DNA from: Haloferacaceae archaeon B1-Br10_E2g22
Lineage (GTDB): Archaea; Halobacteriota; Halobacteria; Halobacteriales; Haloferacaceae
Assembly: GCA_001563795.1 (NCBI GenBank)
Contig: LKML01000014.1
Location: 1-32,971 of the forward strand
DNA length: 32,971 nucleotides
Direction of reading: 5' to 3'
Position 1 is the first letter of the stretch. Each line of letters opens with the position of its first letter. The translations under genes were made by a program, and so were the position numbers. This document shows positions 15,702-23,646 of the stretch, piece after piece. The notes beneath the pieces are model-generated. The model had not been told where the DNA came from. It saw only the letters and a program-made list of their open reading frames with translations, and did no database searches.

Positions 15702-17780
15702 CCTGTCGAAGCCGAACGTCGAACCATCGATAGCCCCCTCAATACGCGGGTCGTCGACGGTCTCACGAAAGACCGCTTCGACTGCTTCGACCATCTCTGC
15801 TACTTCCTCGTTGTCGAGTTGGTGAGCGTAGGCTTCTTCGATTAGTTCGGGAACCGCATACGTGTATCGCCCACGTCCGATGTGGCGGACGAGCTGGGCC
15901 TGCCGAAGCGGTCGATTACGGCTGTAGGCGAGTTGCTGGTTGTCGTCGCCGCCGGCGGCCAGATGTGCAGACAGTGGCTCGCTGGTTCCCTCATCGTGGT
16001 AGTGTTTAAGCATCTGCACCGAGCGTTCGGGCAGGCCTTCGATTCGTTCTCTGAGTTCTTCGACAACCGCATCTCGAGTCCCGAGTTCGACAGCCTCGGC
16101 GAACTGCATGGCCTCTTCGGCAATCTCGCGACGCGAGACGGTTCCGAACTCCTCGAGGTGGTCGGCGGCTGCGGCTCGCTCGGCTGGCGTGGGCTCGCTG
16201 ACCTCGCGTGGATCGACTGGTGAGTGATCCGGCGGCGTCATCTCGCTGTCGAGGGCCTCGAACGCAGACATCTCGGCGGGTGTCTCGAAAGCCGAGCCCT
16301 CGAGTGCCTCGATTGGGTCGGTTGGAATTTTCGTTGTATCGTCGCTGTCTGGGCGCGTAGACCCTGAGCCTGTTGTCTCCGTGCCTCGTGTGGCTGGCTT
16401 TCCTGCCTTGCTGTCTGGTGTCGTCGATGCCTCGCGTGTCCCTGAAGTTGAATCGCCTCCAGGGTCGGCTGCAAATGGGTCTAGTGGTTCGGATGACTGG
16501 CTGTCAGTGGCTGGTGTCGATGAGTCGACCGGACTCGAGGCCTCAGTCGGCCCACCGGCACCCTGCGGTGTCGATTCGGGCCGGTCGGGTTCGGCCTCGG
16601 CGATCAACGGATCGAACTCCGGTTCGGTTGGATCGCGCTGTCGGGCCGCCTCCTCAGGGTTGTACTCGTCGATTTCGGCCTGTTCGGACGGTCGGTTTGG
16701 ATTGCGTCCGGTTCCGCCGCGGTAGGGTGCCTCCGAGCGATCCAACAGGGCCTGGGCGAACTTATCGGCCATCCGGCTGAGATCCTGTGCGTCTTCGAGT
16801 TCGGCCTCGAGGCGACGGATCGTAGCTTCCTTTTTCTCGAGTTCTTTCTGGAGGTCGGCAATCTTGCTTTCGCGTCGTTCTTTTTGCTCGGAAATGTCGG
16901 TGAGCTCCGAGACCAGATTACCGCTGACAGATTTGAGTTCGGGTCGTTCGAAGTCCTCGAGCCCCGGTGTCGCCCCTGCATCGAACGTTCGTTTGCGGTG
17001 AAACTGCACGCGCTGGATCGCATCGGCCCAGTCGGCGACTAAAAATCCCTCGCCGTCGGCCAACTCCTCGACGGCGTCGGCATACTCACTGCCCAGAATC
17101 CGGCCGACGACCTTGGTGTCGTTGCGCCAGGTCAGCCGGTGCCAGACGAGCCAATCACACTGGGTAATAAAGTCCTTTTTAACGTCGGCGGGCCGCTGGC
17201 TGATGCCGACGATACCCAGGCCGTGTTTCCGGCCGCGTTTACCGATTTTGATCAGCATTTTGCCGGCTTCGCCCATCCCGCTTTTTTCGGGGATGTACTC
17301 GTGGCACTCCTCGATAACAACGAGGAACGGTTTTTTGAGTTTCTTTTCTTTGGCAAACAGATGACGCGTTGTTTCGAGCACCAACTCGTCGGCGTCGGCC
17401 TCATCGAGATACCCCGAGACGTCAAGGATGATCGGGATATTTTCCTCGAGAGCCAGCGAGGCGATTTTCTCGGCGTGATCAGCGGTGACCTGGATATCAC
17501 ACTCGTCGTCTGCACCAACGTGGAGGACTTCGTATTCTTCTTTCAGTCCGTAATACTCGCCGTCACTATCTACGATGAGGACGGGAAAGTTGTTATCCAG
17601 GAGGTTCTCGAGCATCACCGAGACGGTGTTGGACTTTCCGCTGCCGCTTTTGCCGGTGACAAACCCACGGCCGGTCAGAATGTCGACGACCGGCAACGCG
17701 ACTGGGCTGCCGGGGTCGGTCTCGTCGGTTCCACCGGGGCCGGAGCTCACATCCGCGACTGTGATTGTCTCGTCGCTCAT
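15693..17780 (-). CDS. HerA/DUF87-type ATPase with coiled coil and long disordered tail
   Basis: The 695-residue protein begins with a RecA-like motor. Walker A is TGKSGSGKSNTVSVM (42-56), Walker B is FLVVIEECHEY (152-162), and SQRPADVKKDFITQCD (194-209) matches the HerA/VirB4-like group. A coiled coil spans about 287-340 (SEQKERRESKIADLQKELEK). A Ser/Thr/Glu/Pro-rich low-complexity stretch at about 350-530 follows. The end (about 540-695) is a helical domain that could be winged-helix-like (TVSRREIAEEAM; PLRQAQLVRHIGRGRYTYAV). HerA works with NurA and Mre11/Rad50 in DNA end resection, but none of those genes is adjacent. A DNA-pumping ATPase is the best guess. Confidence 0.82.
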   Translation of the reverse strand: MSDETITVADVSSGPGGTDETDPGSPVALPVVDILTGRGFVTGKSGSGKSNTVSVMLENLLDNNFPVLIVDSDGEYYGLKEEYEVLHVGADDECDIQVTADHAEKIASLALEENIPIILDVSGYLDEADADELVLETTRHLFAKEKKLKKPFLVVIEECHEYIPEKSGMGEAGKMLIKIGKRGRKHGLGIVGISQRPADVKKDFITQCDWLVWHRLTWRNDTKVVGRILGSEYADAVEELADGEGFLVADWADAIQRVQFHRKRTFDAGATPGLEDFERPELKSVSGNLVSELTDISEQKERRESKIADLQKELEKKEATIRRLEAELEDAQDLSRMADKFAQALLDRSEAPYRGGTGRNPNRPSEQAEIDEYNPEEAARQRDPTEPEFDPLIAEAEPDRPESTPQGAGGPTEASSPVDSSTPATDSQSSEPLDPFAADPGGDSTSGTREASTTPDSKAGKPATRGTETTGSGSTRPDSDDTTKIPTDPIEALEGSAFETPAEMSAFEALDSEMTPPDHSPVDPREVSEPTPAERAAAADHLEEFGTVSRREIAEEAMQFAEAVELGTRDAVVEELRERIEGLPERSVQMLKHYHDEGTSEPLSAHLAAGGDDNQQLAYSRNRPLRQAQLVRHIGRGRYTYAVPELIEEAYAHQLDNEEVAEMVEAVEAVFRETVDDPRIEGAIDGSTFGFDRKK

Positions 17781-17794
17781 TCAGTTGGCTGAAT
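17779..17794. promoter_or_regulatory. Perfect inverted repeat overlapping the HerA-like gene start
   Basis: ATTCAG and CTGAAT flank the 4-base spacer TTGG, overlapping the start codon at 17780-17778 on the minus strand. The position fits an operator at the transcript start or a hairpin at the 5' end of the message. Confidence 0.4.
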
Positions 17795-17877
17795 ACATCG
17801 TCCCAAAACACATAGTTCCTCCTGTCGATTCGACCGATAGCTGATAGATTGCTGTCAGAGACTGCCCAACGGCCAAT

Positions 17878-18480
17878 ATGCGTTACCCGCCGGCCGACGA
17901 CGACTGGGCTATGGCGGATGCAACCACTCAACGAAGGCGGGTGAATTGGCCCACGACACACTCGGTTGATTGGCTTCGGTGGGCCGCGCTCGTCGGGCTC
18001 TGTGTCGATGCCGCAACGACGTGGCAGCTACTTGCAGTGAGTGGCCACCGAGAGCTGAATCCGATTCTGGTGGCATTCTGGAGCTATGATCCGGCGGTCG
18101 TCGCCGGCTACTTCGCTGTATTCGTTGTGGTCGTCTGGGGGACAACACGCCGCCGGAACTGGTTGTCGACGACGATTTCGACGAGCGTCCTCGTCATTAT
18201 GGGTGTGTTTGGTGGGCTTAACAATCTCGGGTTGTTCGTTTTCGGTTCGCCATCGCTGCTCGAGTTGCTGGCAGCCAGCCTCGAGGTCTCGGCTGCGACA
18301 GTTATTGTCGTGTTTCTGCCGGTCTTCGGGGTTGTTTCGGCCCTAGCCGTTGCTAGTGTTCGTCATGGTCGTATTCCGTGGCGTGGGACGGCCGCAGTCA
18401 TCATCGGAGGTGCGCTCGGGTACCTGGTGTATCTCAGTGCTGCACAGGCGGTCTTCGGCATCCCAACCGTGCTGTTGTAG
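17878..18480 (+). CDS. Small integral membrane protein (DUF5658-like)
   Basis: This 200-residue protein has four to five hydrophobic segments. The first contains LVGLCVDAATTWQLLAVSGH followed by ELNPIL. The pattern D-x3-T near E-x-NP resembles the DUF5658 group of haloarchaeal membrane proteins; the function is unknown. ATG at 17878 or the in-frame ATG at 17911 could be the start. I chose the first because it is the first in-frame ATG of the reading frame, though no convincing TATA box decides between them. It is divergent from the HerA-like gene, separated by 97 bp that contain the inverted repeat. Confidence 0.7.
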   Translation: MRYPPADDDWAMADATTQRRRVNWPTTHSVDWLRWAALVGLCVDAATTWQLLAVSGHRELNPILVAFWSYDPAVVAGYFAVFVVVVWGTTRRRNWLSTTISTSVLVIMGVFGGLNNLGLFVFGSPSLLELLAASLEVSAATVIVVFLPVFGVVSALAVASVRHGRIPWRGTAAVIIGGALGYLVYLSAAQAVFGIPTVLL

Positions 18481-18535
18481 GACGGGTGGCCGAACCAGCG
18501 GTAGCTTTGTACCCTGGCTGACCCAACCAGCGTGT

Positions 18536-18838
18536 ATGCCGACAGTGTATGTCACCGCACCGCAGTCGGTCGCCGCCGACCTCGCCGAAACGCTCATCGA
18601 AGAGCGACTCGCCGCCTGTGTCAACCGAGTTGCCTGTCAGTCGACCTACCGCTGGAAAGAGGAGGTACTCACCGACGAGGAGGCGATTTTGTTGATCAAA
18701 ACAACCGACGAGGCCTACGACCGCCTCGAGGCCCGAGTTGAGCAACTGCATCCCTACGATGTCCCGTGTATCGAACGGTTCGACGAGACTGCGCTACTCG
18801 AGCGGTTCGGTGGCTGGATTGCCGAGTCAGTCGACTGA
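18536..18838 (+). CDS. cutA: CutA1-family divalent-cation tolerance protein
   Basis: The 100-residue protein is a short ferredoxin-like trimer-forming protein of the CutA1 family. It has TVYVTAPQSVAADLAETLIE near the start, RLAACVNRV, STYRWKEEVLTDEEAILLIK and a terminal LHPYDVPCIERF. Family members are linked to copper or divalent-metal tolerance in some bacteria, but the molecular role is unclear. A TATA-like CTTTGTA about 28 nt upstream of ATG 18536 supports this start over the frame from 18350, which overlaps the preceding gene. It lies 55 nt after the membrane protein and may share its transcript. Confidence 0.9.
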   Translation: MPTVYVTAPQSVAADLAETLIEERLAACVNRVACQSTYRWKEEVLTDEEAILLIKTTDEAYDRLEARVEQLHPYDVPCIERFDETALLERFGGWIAESVD

Positions 18839-18877
18839 GCAGTAGTGATTCGTTCAATTTTGGCAGTGTTCTCACAA

Positions 18878-18887
18878 ACTTAAGTAT
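18878..18887 (+). promoter_or_regulatory. TATA-like element of MoxR gene
   Basis: ACTTAAGTAT is centred 26 nt before the ATG at 18908. AGAGAGG just before the start could also act as a ribosome-binding site. Confidence 0.45.
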
Positions 18888-18907
18888 GTCTGTCAGCAAG
18901 AGAGGAC

Positions 18908-19864
18908 ATGAATCCAACGAGGGCAGCCAAGGCGTGTCAGTCCGTATTTGAGACCGTTTCCTCGACGGTCATTATCGAAGACGACGTCTTGGAGACGCTG
19001 TTGACTGCGATTCTCGCAGACGGACACCTACTGCTCGAAGACGTACCCGGCACCGGAAAAACACTGACTGCCCAGACGATTGCGACCGCACTGAATCTCG
19101 ATTTTAACCGGATTCAGTTCACGCCGGATCTCCTGCCGGCAGATATCACTGGCACGCACGTGTTCAATCAAGAAACCGGTGAGTTCCGCTTTCGTGAGGG
19201 CCCCCTGTTTTCGAACGTAATTTTGGCCGACGAGATCAACCGTGCACCGCCGAAAACGCAGGCCGCCCTCCTCGAGGCAATGGGCGAAAGCCAGGTTTCT
19301 GTTGGCGACGAAACCCGGCAGCTTCCAGATCCGTTCGTCGTGATCGCCACCCAGAACCCGGTCGAACAGGAAGGGACGTTCGAACTCCCGGAAGCCCAGC
19401 GCGACCGGTTTATGATCAAAACCTCGATGGGATATCCGGATCGAGACGGCGAACTCGAGTTGCTTGATCGTCGCGGAGACCGCACCGCCAGCGAGCCCGA
19501 AGCAAGCCCCGTCACCGATCTCTCGACTGTTCGAGAGCTCCTCGAGGTGCCCGAATCCGTTCGCGTTGAGTCTGCTGTCTCAGAATACATCGTTGATATT
19601 GCCCGACAGACCCGCGATGACGACCGGGTTGCGGTGGGCATCTCACCGCGAGGAATCCAGCGACTCTACGAGGCAAGCCGGGCTCATGCGATGTTGCGTG
19701 GTCGTGAGTACGTCGTCCCTGATGACATCAAAGCCGTCGTCTTCGAGACGTTCGAACACCGCTTGGTGTTGAACACCGAGACGGCTGTACGAGAGATTCC
19801 AAAACGCGATATCGTTGCCGATGCGGTTGCAGCCGTTGCTGTCCCTGCAATGGACGAATTATAA
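18908..19864 (+). CDS. MoxR-type AAA+ ATPase
   Basis: The 318-residue protein is a complete MoxR AAA+ module: Walker A LLEDVPGTGKTLTAQ (about 46-60), the family stretch RIQFTPDLLPADITGTHVFN, Walker B NVILADEINRAPPKTQ, sensor 1 VIATQNPVEQEGTFELPEAQ and an arginine finger region. The C-terminal helical lid starts about residue 240. MoxR ATPases act as chaperones that activate partner complexes, usually with a vWA-domain protein encoded next door. No DUF58 or vWA gene is adjacent, and the next genes are on the opposite strand, so this looks like an isolated MoxR. Its own TATA-like element is present. Confidence 0.9.
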   Translation: MNPTRAAKACQSVFETVSSTVIIEDDVLETLLTAILADGHLLLEDVPGTGKTLTAQTIATALNLDFNRIQFTPDLLPADITGTHVFNQETGEFRFREGPLFSNVILADEINRAPPKTQAALLEAMGESQVSVGDETRQLPDPFVVIATQNPVEQEGTFELPEAQRDRFMIKTSMGYPDRDGELELLDRRGDRTASEPEASPVTDLSTVRELLEVPESVRVESAVSEYIVDIARQTRDDDRVAVGISPRGIQRLYEASRAHAMLRGREYVVPDDIKAVVFETFEHRLVLNTETAVREIPKRDIVADAVAAVAVPAMDEL

Positions 19865-19912
19865 GCTGACAGCAACGAAAACCAATCCCTCTCGGAGTAC
19901 CTACCGCAGAAT

Positions 19913-20362
19913 TCAGGCCGCCTGTAGCCGCTCGAAGACGTCTTCGACCATCTCGCCGGTCTCGTCGATAATTGCTTCGAGTTCCTCGTCGTCACTCGCC
20001 ATCCCTAACAGGTGAGCAATCTTCATAATGGAGACGTGATAGACGCGCTGGAGGCCGGGTTCTTCTTGCCAGATGACCATATTGCAGGGAAACAGCGCGC
20101 CGAGGCGCTTTTCTGTCGCATCGAGCCCACGGTCGGCCATCGCGGGGTTGCATGCACCCAGTACGTAGTAGGGATCACGGTCGGCATCGATTTTCTCGTT
20201 GAGCATCTCTGCGGGCGAAAACTCTGCGGGAAAGCCGAAGCCCGCCTCTGTACACACTGCTCGGACGTGGTCGATTGCCTCGGTGTGGCTCATCTCGAGA
20301 GTCGCTTTTTTCTCGCCGAACGCATCAGGATCGATAGCACTGGGATCAAATGGGAGTGTCAC
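19913..20362 (-). CDS. DUF302-family protein
   Basis: This 149-residue soluble acidic protein has the DUF302 hallmarks: HTEAIDHVRAVCTEAGFGFP, YYVLGACNPAMADRGLDATE and ALFPCNMVIWQEEPG. DUF302 folds resemble BetV1 or TBP-like domains and have no settled function; some members are linked to metal or redox stress. Start is GTG at 20362, with a TATA-like T-rich run about 25 nt upstream on the minus strand. The conserved Cys and Pro residues (GACNPAM, FPCNM) could bind a metal. It is convergent with the MoxR gene, 48 nt apart. Confidence 0.85.
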   Translation of the reverse strand: MTLPFDPSAIDPDAFGEKKATLEMSHTEAIDHVRAVCTEAGFGFPAEFSPAEMLNEKIDADRDPYYVLGACNPAMADRGLDATEKRLGALFPCNMVIWQEEPGLQRVYHVSIMKIAHLLGMASDDEELEAIIDETGEMVEDVFERLQAA

Positions 20363-20406
20363 ACCATCCGTACGCGTGTGGCATCAAAAAGCAGTCGGGT
20401 TGCCGG

Positions 20407-20682
20407 TTAGTTCGTCGCGACGGGCTCGCGACCAATAATTTCGAAGACAGCGTTGACGAACGTTCGTCGGCGATCGAAGTAGGTGACCTCGACCGACTCG
20501 AGAATCTCCGAAAGCAGTTCAGGGCCATCGGGTGTCCGGATCTCGGTGTCGCCGAACTTCTCGAGGATATCGCTTTTCGTCTGCGGCCAGGTGAGCCGCG
20601 CGGCGATGCGGGCAACCGGCGCGCCCTCGACGGCTCGCCCATCGCCGAGTTGGACGGTCGGTGTGGATTCGTCGTCTGACAT
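20407..20682 (-). CDS. Small haloarchaeal protein, DUF5789-like
   Basis: The 91-residue acidic soluble protein contains VQLGDGRAVEGAPVARIAAR, LTWPQTKSDILEKFGDTEIR, and TPDGPELLSEI with YFDRRRTFVNAVFEIIG. It matches, as I remember the family, haloarchaeal DUF5789 proteins of about 80-100 residues. The Arg-rich tip (FDRRRTF) and the helix-dominated pattern suggest a nucleic-acid or protein-binding role, but no function is known. It lies 44 nt upstream of the DUF302 gene on the same strand and may share its transcript, although a T-rich promoter-like element between them argues for separate starts. Confidence 0.75.
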   Translation of the reverse strand: MSDDESTPTVQLGDGRAVEGAPVARIAARLTWPQTKSDILEKFGDTEIRTPDGPELLSEILESVEVTYFDRRRTFVNAVFEIIGREPVATN

Positions 20683-20825
20683 ACTCGTTACTTTGACGGC
20701 GAGTGCCTAATGGTTTCGATACCGACCCTCGGTGCTAACCGGAAGGTTGTCTGTTGAGTGAAGATACGTCCAGTTCGGTGACTGTCTGACATACTGTTTT
20801 GTACACCGACTACATAGGCGGTGAT

Positions 20826-21740
20826 ATGACCGATCTCTCGGAGGCCTACGAAGGGAGCGTGGCCTCACAACAGACGACCCATCGGCTCTATTTGGGTGTG
20901 AGCCTCTTTTTTATTGGCGCAGTTCTGTTGCTTGCGGCCATCATCGTCGCGGGTTCGGGGCTGCTAACCGCGCGTGGCTACTCCCTTGGCCAGACGCGCT
21001 GGGTCGGCGGTATTCTAGGTGGGATCGGCCTGCCGGCAGTTATTCTGGGTGTTTTTACCGTCCTTCCGGCCAACCGTCGAACCCGGTCGGCAGCGTTGAT
21101 CGGTGCTTCTCTCGCATTGTTCGGCGTCACCATCTTCTCGCAGGCCTACCCGTGTCAGTGGATCGGGACAACCTGTTCAGATCCCGGTGCGGATCTCACG
21201 CTCCTGACAGCAGGCGTCTACACGCTGGGAACACTGACAACCGTCTGGTGTCTGTTCGTTGGGATTGCGAACTTCAAAATCCGTAACAATCCTGGCGGTA
21301 CCGTCACCATGGAGGTCACTCGGCAGGGCGAAACGCAAGTCGTCGAAGTCGAACGGTCGGAACTTGGTGGCCTCGGTGGCATCGGGTTTCTCGGCTCGCC
21401 GCCCGACGGCGAAGTGGCAACCCAGACGAACACGAACGGCCATCAGCAGCCTGCCAGTTCACCGACGAGCGATGGTGGGGCCGCCACCAGCGAGATCAAC
21501 TCGGTTGGCCTCGAAAAGCCCCAGACAACTGGCTCGATCTCGAGTGGCGTCGACCGCATCGGCCCGGAGACACCCTCCGGAGACCGCTCGCAGCGTCAAC
21601 ACGCCTCAGTTGATCGCTACTGCGGCAGCTGTATCGAGTTCAAATACGTTCGAACCGATACCGGTATTCGACCCTACTGTGGGCTCCATGACGAACTGAT
21701 GGACGATATGGACGCCTGCGAAGACTGGCAGTCGCGTTGA
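20826..21740 (+). CDS. Membrane protein with cytosolic Cys-rich zinc-binding-like tail (DUF7139-like)
   Basis: This 304-residue protein has about five hydrophobic helices in the first 150 residues, a linker rich in Ser/Thr/Gly/Gln (about 185-265), and a C-terminal mini-domain RYCGSCIEFKYVRTDTG, then YCGLHDELMDDMDACEDW. Cys-x2-Cys, Cys-x2-His and Cys could form a zinc site. ATG 20826 is chosen over the frame start at 20799 because the hydrophobic pattern begins after it. The architecture recalls haloarchaeal DUF7139-type proteins; no function is known. It is convergent with polX, only 12 nt apart. Confidence 0.75.
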   Translation: MTDLSEAYEGSVASQQTTHRLYLGVSLFFIGAVLLLAAIIVAGSGLLTARGYSLGQTRWVGGILGGIGLPAVILGVFTVLPANRRTRSAALIGASLALFGVTIFSQAYPCQWIGTTCSDPGADLTLLTAGVYTLGTLTTVWCLFVGIANFKIRNNPGGTVTMEVTRQGETQVVEVERSELGGLGGIGFLGSPPDGEVATQTNTNGHQQPASSPTSDGGAATSEINSVGLEKPQTTGSISSGVDRIGPETPSGDRSQRQHASVDRYCGSCIEFKYVRTDTGIRPYCGLHDELMDDMDACEDWQSR

Positions 21741-21752
21741 GTCTCCGTCCCT

Positions 21753-23516
21753 CTATTCGAGAAACGCCCGTAGTTCCGCTATCGACCACGTATTGAGCAC
21801 GTCCGCTGACTCCGCCCAGCCGCGTCTGGCGGTCTGGACACCGTAGCGCATGTTTTCGAACGAACCCGGCCCGTGGGCGTCAGTGTTGATCGCAATCGTT
21901 CCGCCCGCCTCGATGACCGTGCGGACGGCCTCGCCGTGGAGATCTAACCGCAAGGGGTTGGCGTTGACCTCGAGGGCTGTGTCGTGGTCGGCCGCACACT
22001 CCGCCAGCGCCGTGAAATCAACCGCAAGCCCCTCGCGGCTGTTGATCATCCGGCCAGTCGGGTGACCGATGATGTCGACTGTTGGTTCGCGGATCGCTTT
22101 ACAGAGTCGTTCGGTGGCGGTTTCGCTTTCTTGATCTAACGCGCTGTGTGGTGAGGCGACGACGACATCCAACTCGGCCAACACGTCGGTCGGCGTACTC
22201 AGCGAGCCGTCGGCTTCGATGTTCGTCTCGACGCCCGACAGCAGTTCGATGTCGAGTTCCGCTTGGAGTGTTTCGATTGTTTCACGCTGTTCGCGGAGCT
22301 CTTGGTCGCTGAGTCCGATGGATTCGATAATACCCGCGCCTGCGGCGTGGTCGGTGACTGCGTAGAACGCATAGCCGCGTTTGGCGGCGGCTTCGGCCAT
22401 CTCCCGAATACTGTATCGACCATCCGACCACTCGGTGTGGGTGTGTAGCTCGCCACTGATTGCCGATTCTTCGAGGAGATCCGGCAGCGTCCCCTCGGCG
22501 GCTGCCTGAATCTCGCCGGTATCCTCACGGAGCACGGGCGGAATCCACTCGAGGCCCAACGCCTCGTACATTTCTTGTTCGGTGTTGCCACCGAGACGAA
22601 CGCCCTCGCGGCGTGTGTCTTGTGCCGACGACATCTCGGGATCAGAAAGCTCTGAGACATCGAAAATACCGTATTCGTTTACCTTCTTGTCCTGGTCGAT
22701 GGCGACGTTCCGTAGCCGGACGTTGTGGTCTTTGCTACCGGTAAAGTACTGGAGTGCTGACCCGAACTCTCCGGGGACGACCACCCGGAGATCAACCCGT
22801 ACGTCGTCGGCCCGAAGGCTGGATTTGTGCGTGCCGGCCTCGATGATGTCGTCGGCTTCGTCCCACTTGGTGAACGCCTCAACGACGGCCTCGTTGTCGG
22901 TGCTAGCGACGAGCACATCCACATCGCCAATCGTGTCTTTCCACCGTCGGATCGAGCCGGCGACCTCGAGACGTTCGACAGCCCCGAGTCTCTCGAGGTG
23001 GTCGAGAATCGAATCCGCAATCGGCCGGGCCTCGCCGAGTCGCTCGCGCTGTTGGCTCTGGCGGGCAAACGGAATGTTCTCGAGAATGTTCTGTTCGGTT
23101 TTCGCACCAAAGCCCGTGAGCTGCTGGATTTCGCCGGCTTCGGCGGCCGCCTCGAGTTCGTCGAGGTCAGTGATCGCAAGTTCGTCGTACAGCGAACCGA
23201 CGGTTTTTGGGCCGACACCTTCGACACTGGTGAGTCCGGCCATATCGACCGGGAGTTCCTCTCGCAACGCAACCAGTTCGCTGATATGGCCGGTCTCGAA
23301 GTATTCGACGACTTTCGAGGCGATTGCATCCCCGACACGGTCGATTGTTTCGACCGCCGATTGGCCGGTCGCTGCCAGTTGGTCGATTGGCTCGGGATGC
23401 TCGGCGATGTTTTCGGCTGCCCGACGGTAGGCAGTGGGCTTGTACTCGACGCCTGTCGCCTCGAGGCGGTCGGCAAACTCGAAAAGGAGACGAGCAATCT
23501 CGTCATTGTAGCTCAT
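21753..23516 (-). CDS. polX: Family X DNA polymerase with PHP nuclease domain
   Basis: This 587-residue DNA repair enzyme has N-terminal helix-hairpin-helix segments (KPTAYRRAAENIA; TSVEGVGPKTVGSLYDEL) that grip gapped DNA. The nucleotidyltransferase palm has SIRRWKDTIGDVDVLVAS plus a third Asp in VRVDLRVV. The C-terminal PHP domain retains its metal ligands: LHTHTEWSDG, VTDHAAG, SGVETNIEADG, VVASPHSALD, IGHPTGRMI and AINTDAHGPG. Bacterial and archaeal PolX of this length fill short gaps and have 3'-5' exonuclease and AP-endonuclease activity via PHP. A TTAAGT promoter-like element lies about 29 nt upstream. It appears monocistronic. Confidence 0.93.
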   Translation of the reverse strand: MSYNDEIARLLFEFADRLEATGVEYKPTAYRRAAENIAEHPEPIDQLAATGQSAVETIDRVGDAIASKVVEYFETGHISELVALREELPVDMAGLTSVEGVGPKTVGSLYDELAITDLDELEAAAEAGEIQQLTGFGAKTEQNILENIPFARQSQQRERLGEARPIADSILDHLERLGAVERLEVAGSIRRWKDTIGDVDVLVASTDNEAVVEAFTKWDEADDIIEAGTHKSSLRADDVRVDLRVVVPGEFGSALQYFTGSKDHNVRLRNVAIDQDKKVNEYGIFDVSELSDPEMSSAQDTRREGVRLGGNTEQEMYEALGLEWIPPVLREDTGEIQAAAEGTLPDLLEESAISGELHTHTEWSDGRYSIREMAEAAAKRGYAFYAVTDHAAGAGIIESIGLSDQELREQRETIETLQAELDIELLSGVETNIEADGSLSTPTDVLAELDVVVASPHSALDQESETATERLCKAIREPTVDIIGHPTGRMINSREGLAVDFTALAECAADHDTALEVNANPLRLDLHGEAVRTVIEAGGTIAINTDAHGPGSFENMRYGVQTARRGWAESADVLNTWSIAELRAFLE

Positions 23517-23646
23517 TTGTCCGTTGTTTGGCCGCGGGCTACTTAATCAGTCACCGTCGCCAACAGACAACAGGAGAAAACTACCGGCCGAAGAGGCAAA
23601 ATATTGAATAATAAATAGTACACATTTCCCAACCGTGTTTCCTCGA

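Noticed and set aside
22827-23546. Plus-strand 239-residue frame opposite polX
   Set aside because: Mirror of the polX coding sequence without recognisable domains.
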